The notes below the pieces were generated by a model. That model did not search any database and was not told the origin of the DNA. It was given only the letters and a program-made list of their open reading frames with translations. From Rhodopseudomonas sp. P2A-2r (GTDB lineage: Bacteria; Pseudomonadota; Alphaproteobacteria; Rhizobiales; Xanthobacteraceae), in the NCBI RefSeq assembly GCF_026015985.1, contig NZ_CP110389.1, positions 372,001-436,000 of the forward strand: DNA of 64,000 nt. Direction: 5' to 3'. The position numbers were made by a program, and so were the translations under genes. The first letter of the stretch is position 1; each line of letters starts with the position of its first letter. Positions 8,096-16,862 of this stretch are shown piece by piece.

Positions 8096-9859
8096 TCAGG
8101 CGGCGTGCTGAGCCAGGCGGCTCATTTCCTGAGTCACGAGTTCGCGATACGGACCGGTGCCTTGCATCAGGCTGTCCGGCTTGCCGTCCTCGATGATCTT
8201 GCCGCCCTGCAACATCACCACGCGGTCGAAGTTGCGCAGCGTCGCAAGGCGATGAGCGATGGCGATCACGGTGCGACCGCGCATCAGACGCGACAGCGCC
8301 TCGCGGATCGCTTCTTCGGATTCGCTATCGAGCGCCGCGGTGGCCTCGTCCAGCAGCAGGATCGGCGCATCCTTCAGGAAGGCGCGGGCGATCGCGATGC
8401 GCTGGCGTTGTCCGCCGGACAGCTTGATGCCGCGATCGCCGACCATGGTGTGCAGGCCTTCCGGCATGGTCTCGACAAAATCGCAGCGCGCCGCAATCGC
8501 CGCGCGCAGCACCTCGTCGTCGCTGGCGGAGGGTCGGCCGTAGCGGATGTTCTCCATGATGGAGCGATGGAACAGCGAGATGTCCTGCGGTACCACGGAG
8601 ATCGCCTCGCGCAGGCTCTGCTGGGTGACCCGCGAAATGTCCTGGCCGTCGATGGTGATGCTGCCCTTTTCCACGTCGTAAAAACGCTGCAGCAGCACGA
8701 ACAGGCTGGACTTGCCGCCGCCGGACTGCCCGACCAGGCCGACGCGCTGCCCGGCGTGCAGACGCAGGGTGAATCGATCGAACACCTGCAGACCGCCGGG
8801 ATACTTGAAAGAGATGTTGTTGAAGGCGATCGCCGCGCCGCTGCGCACCAGCGGTTCCGCCTCCGGATGATCGCTCAGATCGTGCGGCACCAGCAGCGTG
8901 GCGATCGCTTCGGTCAGCCTCGCCACGTGCTGGGTGACGTCGACCAGCGCCACGGCGAGATCGCGCGTCGCGCTCAGAATGGACAGGCCGAGGGTGCAGA
9001 CCAGCACCACGTCGCCGGTGCTGGCGCCGCCGGCCTGCCACAGCCGGATCGCCCAGGCGAGCAGCCCGATGGTCAGCACCACCGTGATGACGGCATGGGT
9101 CAGGCGCAGCTTCTCGAGGTAGCGCAGGCTGCGGCCGCGCGCATTGAGTTCGCGGTTGACCGTGGCGTCGAAGCGGTCGTGTTCGTAGCCGAGCCCGCAG
9201 AACGCGCGGACCAGCGGCATATTGTTGATGACATCGACCATTTCGCCATCGACCGCGGCGGCCTTGTCGGCGAAATCGTCATGCAGCGGCTTGCCGGCGG
9301 CGGCCAACTTGAACATTGCCACCACCACGATGCCGGCAACGACAGTGAGGCCCGCCGCCATTGGCAGGCTGACGGTGCCGATCAGCATGATCGCCGCAAA
9401 GGTCGCGATGCACGGTGGCAGCACGTTCCAGACGAACATGTTCTCGACGGTGAACACCGCGTTGGAAGTCGCTGTAATGCGGCTCGTCAACATGCCCGGC
9501 AGCCGGTCGGAAAAGTAGTTCGGCGAGTGGCCGGTCAGATGCCGAAAAATATCGCGGCGCAGGTCGCCGGTGACGCCCACAAAAGTGAAACTCGCGGTCC
9601 AGCTGGCGATCCGCCAGAGAAAATTGTCGGCGGCGATCAGAGCCACGAGAAATGCGAATGCCAGCCATACGCGGTTGTCTTGCGATGGCCCGGCGGAAAG
9701 CCCGTCGACCAGATACTTGACGCCGTATTGCGTGCCCACCGAGCAGGCGACCGCTGCGATCACCGAAAGCAGGATGATGAGATGTGATGCAGGCCGTTGC
9801 TTCAGATAGCGCAACACGAAGGCGAAAGGGCGGTGCGAATATCCGGAAAGACTGTCCAT
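8096..9859 (-). CDS. ABC exporter, fused permease and ATPase
   Basis: This type I exporter half-transporter has 587 residues: a six-helix transmembrane domain (about residues 20-310) followed by an ATPase domain. Walker A is GLVGQSGGGKSS, the signature is LSGGQRQRIAIARA, Walker B is ILLLDEATAALD and the H-loop is AHRLATL. It would work as a homodimer or with an unlinked partner in the inner membrane. I chose ATG 9859 (MDSLSGYSHRPF) over the longer reading from 9934 because the extension lacks conserved character; the ribosome site is weak in both cases. The substrate cannot be read; lipid-linked or glycan export would suit the carbohydrate neighbours but is inference. The gap to the next gene (9860-10163) holds the promoter at 10068. 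Confidence 0.85.
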   Translation of the reverse strand: MDSLSGYSHRPFAFVLRYLKQRPASHLIILLSVIAAVACSVGTQYGVKYLVDGLSAGPSQDNRVWLAFAFLVALIAADNFLWRIASWTASFTFVGVTGDLRRDIFRHLTGHSPNYFSDRLPGMLTSRITATSNAVFTVENMFVWNVLPPCIATFAAIMLIGTVSLPMAAGLTVVAGIVVVAMFKLAAAGKPLHDDFADKAAAVDGEMVDVINNMPLVRAFCGLGYEHDRFDATVNRELNARGRSLRYLEKLRLTHAVITVVLTIGLLAWAIRLWQAGGASTGDVVLVCTLGLSILSATRDLAVALVDVTQHVARLTEAIATLLVPHDLSDHPEAEPLVRSGAAIAFNNISFKYPGGLQVFDRFTLRLHAGQRVGLVGQSGGGKSSLFVLLQRFYDVEKGSITIDGQDISRVTQQSLREAISVVPQDISLFHRSIMENIRYGRPSASDDEVLRAAIAARCDFVETMPEGLHTMVGDRGIKLSGGQRQRIAIARAFLKDAPILLLDEATAALDSESEEAIREALSRLMRGRTVIAIAHRLATLRNFDRVVMLQGGKIIEDGKPDSLMQGTGPYRELVTQEMSRLAQHAA

Positions 9860-10067
9860 GTGACCCACAAAACTCGTTGGAGGATAAAGAGAATCGTCAG
9901 GAAGGGTCGCGCCGCCCGGTGAGCCGCCGATCAATACTGCTCACTTCGAATCCCCATGTTGTCGCCATCACTGCGCAACATTCATGCAGCACAAGCGATT
10001 GGGAAACTCTGGTTTGATGAGGTGGCATCAGCAAGACCACAGTGTGGAGGAAGTACGCTCGCAGTGA

Positions 10068-10092
10068 GGAACTTCGCATCTGCGAAAACGTT
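10068..10092 (+). promoter_or_regulatory. Putative sigma-EcfG (general stress) promoter
   Basis: GGAAC at 10068-10072 and CGTT at 10089-10092 are separated by 16 bases, an exact match to the alphaproteobacterial EcfG consensus (GGAAC, 16-17 bases, CGTT). It lies about 70 bp upstream of the glycosyltransferase ATG and points toward it. The match is direct; use in the cell is inferred. Confidence 0.6.
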
Positions 10093-10163
10093 CCCGATCC
10101 GGCATGCCGGTGCCGCTAGTCGTGAGGGAACTCTTATCCGCGACAACAACAGGAGACGTTGAG

Positions 10164-11228
10164 ATGCGCATCGCGCAGGTTGCCCCGCTGACGGAAGCCG
10201 TACCGCCCAAGCTTTACGGCGGCACCGAACGTGTCGTTCACTGGTTGACCGAGGAACTTGTCGCACTCGGAAACGATGTCACGCTGTTTGCCAGCGGCGA
10301 TTCGCAGACATCGGCAAGACTCGACGCCGGATGGCCCAAGGCGTTGCGGCTCGACGGCTCGGTTCGCGATCCCAATGCACTCCACATGGAGATGCTGGAA
10401 AGGGTCCGACAGAAATCCGATGACGACGAGTTCGACTTCCTGCACTTCCATCTCGATTACTATCCGTTCTCGCTGTTCGCCCGCCAGCCCACGCCGTTTC
10501 TCACCACGTTGCATGGCCGGCTCGACCTTCCCGAACATCAGCCGGTGTTCACCACCTTCTCCAAGGCCCCTGTGGTTTCGATTTCCAATGCGCAGCGTCG
10601 CCCGGTGCCGCAGGCGAATTTCGTGCGCACCATCCATCACGGCCTGCCGGAGAAGCTGCTGACGCCGCAGTCGGTGACGCCGAGCTATCTCGCGGTGCTG
10701 GGCCGCATCGCGCCGGAAAAGGGTGTCGACCGCGCCATCAAGATCGCGATTCGCGCCAACATGCCGCTGAAAATCGCCGCCAAGATCGATCGCGCCGATC
10801 AGGACTATTATGACGAGGTGATCCGTCCGCTGATGGATCACCCGCTGGTGGAATATATCGGCGAGATCGGCGACCGCGAGAAGCCGCAATTCCTCTCGGG
10901 CGCGCTCGGCCTGCTGCTGCCGATCGACTGGCCGGAGCCGTTCGGGCTGGTGATGATCGAATCCATGGCCTGCGGCACGCCGGTCATTGCCTACAACCGT
11001 GGCTCGGTGCCGGAGATCATCGACGAGGCGCTGACCGGCTTCATCGTCGAAGACGAGACCAGCGCGGTGGCGGCGGTGGGGCGGCTGCCGGGAATGGACC
11101 GCGGCGCCATCCGCAGGCAGTTCGAGGCGCGCTTCACGGCGCGGCGCATGGCGCTGGACTACATGGCGGTGTATCGCAGCCTGGCAGAGCACACCGCACC
11201 GCTGCGGCTGGTCAGCAGCGCGGAGTAG
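10164..11228 (+). CDS. Glycosyltransferase family 4
   Basis: This GT-B glycosyltransferase has 354 residues. Residues 1-35 (MRIAQVAPLTEAVPPKLYGGTERVVHWLTEEL) form the typical N-terminal nucleotide-fold start, and YLAVLGRIAPEKGVDRAIKIA near 175-195 and EPFGLVMIESMACGTPVIAYNRGSVPEII near 255-283 are the donor-binding C-terminal motifs of GT4. ATG 10164 follows AGGAGA at good spacing. The acceptor is unknown. It carries its own sigma-EcfG-type promoter and an intrinsic terminator, so it appears to be a monocistronic stress gene, divergent from the ABC exporter and debranching enzyme. Such GT4 enzymes beside debranching enzymes recur in this family, which suggests stress-induced glucan or glucoside metabolism. 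Confidence 0.85.
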   Translation: MRIAQVAPLTEAVPPKLYGGTERVVHWLTEELVALGNDVTLFASGDSQTSARLDAGWPKALRLDGSVRDPNALHMEMLERVRQKSDDDEFDFLHFHLDYYPFSLFARQPTPFLTTLHGRLDLPEHQPVFTTFSKAPVVSISNAQRRPVPQANFVRTIHHGLPEKLLTPQSVTPSYLAVLGRIAPEKGVDRAIKIAIRANMPLKIAAKIDRADQDYYDEVIRPLMDHPLVEYIGEIGDREKPQFLSGALGLLLPIDWPEPFGLVMIESMACGTPVIAYNRGSVPEIIDEALTGFIVEDETSAVAAVGRLPGMDRGAIRRQFEARFTARRMALDYMAVYRSLAEHTAPLRLVSSAE

Positions 11229-11252
11229 ACGCGCAGTTCTTGACGACGACGA

Positions 11253-11277
11253 AGGGCGGCCGGTGGCCGCCCTTTTT
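11253..11277 (+). terminator. Intrinsic terminator of the GT4 gene
   Basis: AGGGCGGCC and GGCCGCCCT form a perfect 9-bp stem around a GGT loop and are followed by a short T run, 24 bp after the glycosyltransferase stop. Confidence 0.85.
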
Positions 11278-11297
11278 GTTTGATGAGGCGTCAATAA

Positions 11298-11492
11298 CAT
11301 CCCTCCCCTCAAGCGCAGCGAAGCTGCGCAAGGTGGGGAGGGTCGGCCGAACGAACGACGATGCGACAGCATCGTCGGAAGTGGAGGCCGGGGTGGGGGC
11401 GCACAACGCGCTGCTCTCCATGTTGTGCCGCCCCCACCCGACCGGCCTGCGGCCGGCCACCCTCCCCACCGCGAAGACGCGGGGGAGGGATG
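11298..11492. repeat. GC-rich nested palindromic element
   Basis: The ends CATCCCTCCCC and GGGGAGGGATG form an outer inverted repeat. Inside are further complementary blocks: a GCGCAGCGAAGCTGCGC hairpin, GGTGGGGGCG against CGCCCCCACC, and GGCCTGCGGCCGGCC. It occupies most of the 364-bp gap between the GT4 and antiporter genes (11229-11592). It is unlike the 120-bp family; no second copy is in the window. Palindromic intergenic elements of this composition are common in rhizobial genomes. Confidence 0.6.
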
Positions 11493-11592
11493 AGCATGAG
11501 CCGCTTGGATCCTGCTAGGCCGTTAGCCTGTACAGCCCGCCCGGCATTTGCGAGAAACGCTCATTCGTTTTCTCTCGCATTGTCAGGCCATC

Positions 11593-13176
11593 ATGACCGC
11601 CGTCTCGCGCTTCGAACTGATCCTTCTGCTGATGGCCGTCATCCTATTGCTGGACCTCGTGGCCCGGCGCTTCAACCTGCCGCGGGCGGCGGCGCTGATT
11701 CTGGGCGGCATCGGCTTCGCGCTGATCCCGGGCACGCCGGATATCGAACTCGATCCCGATCTGGTGCTGGTCCTGTTCCTGCCGCCGCTGCTGATGTCCA
11801 GCGCCTGGTTCACCTCGTGGCGGGATTTTCGCGCCGACATTCGCATCATCCTGCAGCTCGCTGTCGGCGCGGTGTTCTTCACCACGCTGGTGGTCGGCGT
11901 GGTGACCCATCTGGTGATGCCGTCGCTGCCATGGGCGGCGTGCTTTGCGCTGGGTGCCATCGTGTCGCCGCCGGACTCCGTCGCCGCCAAGGCGGTGCTG
12001 TCGAAGCTGCCGCTGCCGCCGCGCGTCATCGTGCTGCTCGAGGGCGAGAGCCTGGTCAACGATGCCTCCGGCCTGGTGCTGTTTCGCTTTGCGGTCGCCG
12101 CGGCGCTGACCGGAAGCTTCAGCATCGGCGAAGCCAGCCTGACCTTCGTCTGGCTGGCTGCGGGCGGCATCGCCGCCGGCATCGCTTGCGCCGTCATCAG
12201 CATCTTCGCCGTGAAGCGGCTGCGCGACACCGACCTGATCATCATCTGGACCTTTCTCAACGCCTGGATCTCCTACATCGCGGCGGAAAAGCTCGGGGTT
12301 TCAGGCGTGCTCTCCACCGTCACCTGCGGCATTATCCTCGGCTGGAAGCAGCACGAGATCATCGATGCCGCCACGCGCACGCGGGCGCTCTCGGTGTGGG
12401 GCGTGATGGTATTCGCGCTGGAATCGCTGGTGTTCATCCTGATCGGCCTGTCGCTCAGGGGCGTGCTGACGCGGCTGAGCGACAACGGCGACACCCTGAT
12501 GAGCCTGTTGCCGGCCACCGCGGCGATCGTCGCCGCGGTGATCGTGGCGCGCTTCGTCTGGATCTTTCCCGGTACCTACCTGCCGCGGCTGATGTCGCCG
12601 GCGCTGCGGGCGCGGGATCCCTATCCGCCGCTGGCGGTGCCGTTCATCATGAGCTGGGCCGGGTTGCGCGGGGTCGTCAGTCTCGCCGTGGCGCTGTCGC
12701 TGCCGGAAGGCTTTCCCGGCCGCGATTTCATTCTCGCCGTGACCTTCGTCGTGATCCTGGTCACCGTGCTGGTGCAGGGCACCACTTTGGCGCCGCTGGT
12801 GCGGCTGGTGTTACGCGGCGATTTCACGGCACAGCACCGCTCGACGCTGACGGAGGAGCAGACGCGCGCCCGCGTCGCCACCGCACAGCTGGCTGCAGTG
12901 GAGGTGCAATCGCTCAATCCCGACGGCAGCCATCGCCATCCCCGGCTGTTCGAACAGTATTCCTACCGCGTCCGCGCGGCGACACGGTTCAGCGAGGAGA
13001 AGGACACGCTCGCGCCGCATCGCATCGATCACTACAACGCCGTGCTGGCCGCCAATGCCGCCGGCCGCGCCGAACTGCTGCGGCTGCATCGCAGCGGCGA
13101 GATCCATGACGACGTGCTGCATGCCATCGAGCGGGAACTCGATCTCGAAGAGGTCAACGTGCGTCGCTTCGTGTGA
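11593..13176 (+). CDS. CPA1-family Na+/H+ antiporter
   Basis: An inner-membrane carrier of 527 residues with about twelve membrane segments in the first 400 residues and a hydrophilic tail of roughly 110 residues. ALGAIVSPPDSVAAKAVL near residue 120 and LLEGESLVNDASGLVLF near 150 are hallmark CPA1 segments, with the ND pair in the ion-binding site; SWAGLRGVVSLAVALSLP near 355 is also conserved. It should exchange cytoplasmic Na+ (or K+) for protons. ATG 11593 gives the membrane start MTAVSRFELILLLMAV; a TTG 45 bp upstream is less likely. The C-terminal tail is long, and in this family such tails can regulate activity, but none of its motifs is diagnostic. Confidence 0.85.
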   Translation: MTAVSRFELILLLMAVILLLDLVARRFNLPRAAALILGGIGFALIPGTPDIELDPDLVLVLFLPPLLMSSAWFTSWRDFRADIRIILQLAVGAVFFTTLVVGVVTHLVMPSLPWAACFALGAIVSPPDSVAAKAVLSKLPLPPRVIVLLEGESLVNDASGLVLFRFAVAAALTGSFSIGEASLTFVWLAAGGIAAGIACAVISIFAVKRLRDTDLIIIWTFLNAWISYIAAEKLGVSGVLSTVTCGIILGWKQHEIIDAATRTRALSVWGVMVFALESLVFILIGLSLRGVLTRLSDNGDTLMSLLPATAAIVAAVIVARFVWIFPGTYLPRLMSPALRARDPYPPLAVPFIMSWAGLRGVVSLAVALSLPEGFPGRDFILAVTFVVILVTVLVQGTTLAPLVRLVLRGDFTAQHRSTLTEEQTRARVATAQLAAVEVQSLNPDGSHRHPRLFEQYSYRVRAATRFSEEKDTLAPHRIDHYNAVLAANAAGRAELLRLHRSGEIHDDVLHAIERELDLEEVNVRRFV

Positions 13177-13361
13177 GCCGCGCGTACGGGCGGCAGAATT
13201 TCATAAACCATCGATTCCGGTCAGGATTGATTCACCACATCGATTAAGCAATTCAGCCCCCGTTCATGCTATGGTCCGGCCATGATCGAGGGACAAACCT
13301 CGGCAGGGACGGCGTCAGGGTCAGGTTGCACAACAGCCTGACCCTCCATTCGGGAACCAGC

Positions 13362-13529
13362 ATGGCGAACAAGAAACGATCGGCACCGCGCAAGAAGGCC
13401 AATGCAACGGCCGCGGTCTATCCGACCTCGACGGTCATCGTGGCCGCGCGCAACCTGCTGAACATGGCTGCGGTGATGGCGTCGTGCGCGACGATCCTGC
13501 TGTGCCTGATGATCGTCAAGAAATTCTGA
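13362..13529 (+). CDS. Small single-span membrane protein
   Basis: A 55-residue protein: a strongly basic start (MANKKRSAPRKKANA), then one hydrophobic segment from about residue 23 to 52 and a KKF end. The positive N-terminus predicts N-in orientation. The start is ATG 13362 after GGGAACC. I do not recognise a family. It ends just before a hairpin and the convergent livM gene. Coding status rests on the clean basic-plus-membrane pattern; a chance reading cannot be excluded. Confidence 0.5.
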   Translation: MANKKRSAPRKKANATAAVYPTSTVIVAARNLLNMAAVMASCATILLCLMIVKKF

Positions 13530-13534
13530 GGTTG

Positions 13535-13563
13535 CATTCCGGGGCGCGAGCGAAGCCGGAATG
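13535..13563. terminator. Hairpin between convergent genes
   Basis: CATTCCGG (13535-13542) pairs with CCGGAATG (13556-13563), between the small membrane protein gene and the end of livM. There is no T run on either side, so termination is inferred from position. The sequence resembles a fragment of a dispersed rhizobial repeat. Confidence 0.5.
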
Positions 13564-13570
13564 ACGACGA

Positions 13571-14485
13571 CTATGCCGCGCGCCGGAGGCGCGCCCACAT
13601 TTTCTCGCACAATGGCAGCAAGCCACGCGGCGTGATCAGGATCACCGCGATCACCACGATCCCGTAGATGAAATAATGCAGGCCCGGCAGGGTGCTGCCG
13701 AGCTTGCCGCGCAGCACCTCGCCGAGCGGCACCAGCAGCAGCGCACCCAGTGCGGGACCATAGGCGCGGCCGAGGCCGCCGACGGTGGCGAACAGCACGA
13801 TCTCGATGGTGATCACCGGCGACACCAGCAGATAGGGATCGGCGAAGGTGAGGTAGCGCGCATAGGCGGTGCCGACCACCGACGCCAGCACGGCGGAAAT
13901 CACCATGGCCGTGATCTTGTAGCGGAGTATGTCGACGCCGATGGCCTGCGCGGCCTTCTCGTTGTCGCGGATGGTGCGCAGATAATAGCCGAGCGGCGCA
14001 TTGAGGATGGCGACGCTGACCAGCACGCAGATCGCCGCCAGCGCCAGCATCATCCAGAACGCACCGGAGCCGCCGCCGAACTGGAAGGCGAGGAAATTGC
14101 CGGTGTCCTTCGGCAGCAGCAGGCCCGAGGCGCCGCCGAAGAATTCCGAGCCCTCGACCACGATGCTGCCCATTTCCGCGAAGGCCAGGGTGATCAGCAC
14201 GAAGGAGAGGTGGCCGAGCTGGAAGCGGAAATCGATCCAGGCAATCAGCGCGCCGAGCACGCCCGAGATCGCCGCCGAAATCAGCAGGCCCAGCCACATG
14301 TTGACGCCGAGCTTGAGCAGCAGCGCGGTCGACAGCATGGCGCCGGTGCCGATGAACAGGCTGTGCGCCAGCGAGATCTGCCCGGCCATGCCGCCGACGA
14401 TATTCCACGACGAGGCCAGCGCCACATAGACCAGCGACAGCGTGAGAATGTGGACGTAATAGCTCGGCAGCACGAACGGCACCAT
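13571..14485 (-). CDS. livM: Branched-chain amino acid-type ABC permease, LivM family (5' end probably frameshifted)
   Basis: The readable frame is 304 residues with 8-9 membrane segments and the LivM signature GGMAGQISLAHSLFIGTGAM near residues 31-50; YLRTIRDNEKAAQAIGVD near 168 is the cytoplasmic EAA-like loop. It is the last gene of the five-gene ABC operon. The frame stays open upstream of ATG 14485 and encodes EEFYNTLRSPIWWGALALAA, which looks like the real first helix, yet has no start codon. An ATG at 14550 overlaps the livH stop (ATGA) but is one base out of frame. A missing base in the first codons is the likely explanation, so the true gene probably starts at 14550. Confidence 0.8.
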   Translation of the reverse strand: MVPFVLPSYYVHILTLSLVYVALASSWNIVGGMAGQISLAHSLFIGTGAMLSTALLLKLGVNMWLGLLISAAISGVLGALIAWIDFRFQLGHLSFVLITLAFAEMGSIVVEGSEFFGGASGLLLPKDTGNFLAFQFGGGSGAFWMMLALAAICVLVSVAILNAPLGYYLRTIRDNEKAAQAIGVDILRYKITAMVISAVLASVVGTAYARYLTFADPYLLVSPVITIEIVLFATVGGLGRAYGPALGALLLVPLGEVLRGKLGSTLPGLHYFIYGIVVIAVILITPRGLLPLCEKMWARLRRAA

Positions 14486-14546
14486 TGCCGCGAGGGCCAG
14501 CGCACCCCACCAGATCGGCGATCTCAGCGTGTTGTAGAATTCCTCC

Positions 14547-15413
14547 TCATCGCTGCGACTTCCAGGTCAGGCCTTGCGGCCGGAACAGCATGATCGCGAC
14601 GAAGATAATGTAGGGCATCAGCAATCCCAGCGGGCCGTCCAGATAGATGGTGCCGAAGGCCTCGGCGATGCCGATGATCAGCCCGCCCAGCATGATGCCG
14701 ACGAAATTGGTCATGCCGCCAAGCACCACGACCAGCAGCGTGATCACCGTGTAGCGCAGTCCCTGCGTCGGCTGGATCGGCGTTCCCGGCAGCAGCAGCG
14801 CCGCGGCCAATGCGAGGATGCCGATGCCGAGCGCGAAGGTCAGCACCTGGACGCGGCCGACGTCGATGCCCATCAGCGCCGCCGCATGGGCGTTCTGGTG
14901 CACGGCGCGGATCGAGCGGCCGAAATCGGTGGAGCGCAGCATGATGTAGAGCCCGATGGCTAGCACGAAGGAAATCGCGAAGGCGATGATGTGCGGCACG
15001 CGCAGCACCACGTCGCCGAGGATGAACAGCTTGGATTCCACGACCGACGGCGTGCGCGCGGGCTGGCCGCCGAACACCATCAGGATGCCGTTCTGCAGCA
15101 CCAGGCTCAGGCCCAAGGTCAGCTGCACCACCATCAGGAACTGGTGCCCGACCATCGGCCGGATCAGGTAGAGATAGACCAGCGCGCCGATCGCGGTCAT
15201 CACGGGCACGGTGATGATCACCGACACGTAGGGATCGAGCGAGAAGGCGGAATACAGCGCCAGGCACATGAACATGCCCAGCGAGATGAAATCGCCGTGG
15301 GAAAAATTGACCACGCCCGACACGCCATAGACGAGGCCCATGCCGAGCGCCAGCAGACCGTAGGTGCTGCCGATCAGAAGGCCCTGCGCCAGCGCCTGAT
15401 AGAGCTCAGTCAC
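14547..15413 (-). CDS. livH: Branched-chain amino acid-type ABC permease, LivH family
   Basis: This 288-residue inner-membrane permease has eight or so hydrophobic segments. GLLALGMGLVYGVSGVVNFSHGDFISLGMFM at residues 20-50 is the LivH hallmark, and IRAVHQNAHAAALMGIDVGRV near 165-185 is the ATPase-contacting loop. It begins with GTG 15413, 12 bp after the livF stop, with a GGAGA site inside the livF end. It pairs with LivM to form the membrane channel of the transporter whose binding protein is encoded at 16863. The exact solute (amino acid, amide or an aromatic acid) is not determined by the permease sequence. Confidence 0.85.
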   Translation of the reverse strand: MTELYQALAQGLLIGSTYGLLALGMGLVYGVSGVVNFSHGDFISLGMFMCLALYSAFSLDPYVSVIITVPVMTAIGALVYLYLIRPMVGHQFLMVVQLTLGLSLVLQNGILMVFGGQPARTPSVVESKLFILGDVVLRVPHIIAFAISFVLAIGLYIMLRSTDFGRSIRAVHQNAHAAALMGIDVGRVQVLTFALGIGILALAAALLLPGTPIQPTQGLRYTVITLLVVVLGGMTNFVGIMLGGLIIGIAEAFGTIYLDGPLGLLMPYIIFVAIMLFRPQGLTWKSQR

Positions 15414-15425
15414 ATCGTTCTCCGG

Positions 15426-16122
15426 TCACAGTCCGAGATAGGCGCTGCGGGTGCGCGGATCGTTGCGGACGAGGTCGGCCTCGCCTTCGACCGCCACCTG
15501 TCCGCGCTCCAGCACGTAGCAGCGCTTCGCATGGCGCAATGTCAGGTTCAGGTTCTGCTCGACCAGCAGGATGGTCAGGCCCTCGGCGTGCAGCCTGTCG
15601 ATGATCTCGAAGATGTACTGCACGAACAGAGGCGACAGGCCGAGCGAGGGCTCATCGAGCATCAGGAGCTTGGCCTCGGCCATCAGCCCGCGCCCGATCG
15701 CCAGCATCTGCTGCTCGCCGCCGGACAGCGAGCCGGCATGCTGCGTCAGCCGCTCCTTGAGCCGCGGAAACAGGCCGAGCACCCTGTCCATCTGCTGCGG
15801 CCGGCCTTTTCGCGCGCGCGCATTGATGCCGCCGAGCAGGAGGTTTTCCCGGATCGTCATGTCGGGGAACACCAGCCGGCCTTCCGGCACCTGGACGATG
15901 CCGGCCTCGACGCGGGCCTGCGGCGTCATCTTCGAGATGTCCTTGCCCTGAAAGCGGATGCGGCCGGACATCGGTTTGACCGTGCCGGACAGCGCGTTGA
16001 TCAGCGTGGTCTTGCCAGCATTGTTGGCGCCGAGCAGGCCGACGATCTCGCCGGCGCCAATCGTGGCGGAAATATCGTGCAGCACCGCGACGCCGCCATA
16101 GCCTGCGACCAGGTGATCGATC

Positions 16123-16130
<8 letters not shown>
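15426..16130 (-). CDS. livF: ABC transporter ATP-binding protein, LivF family
   Basis: This 234-residue cytoplasmic ATPase has Walker A GLLGANNAGKTTLI (with NNAGKT instead of the usual NGAGKT), signature LSGGEQQMLAIGRGL, Walker B LLMLDEPSLGLSP and the LivF-typical VEQNLNLTLRHAKRCYVLERG near the end. I chose ATG 16130, which overlaps the livG stop by 8 bp, as is usual in this operon type. It drives the LivH-LivM channel together with LivG. The second N in Walker A replaces a glycine that is not catalytic, so activity is expected. Confidence 0.85.
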
Positions 16131-16842
<712 letters not shown>

Positions 16843-16862
16843 GGCGGGATCTCAAGCCGTTG

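Noticed and set aside
7994..9787. A 597-codon plus-strand open frame antisense to the ABC exporter
   Set aside because: Antisense shadow of a gene with intact Walker and signature motifs.
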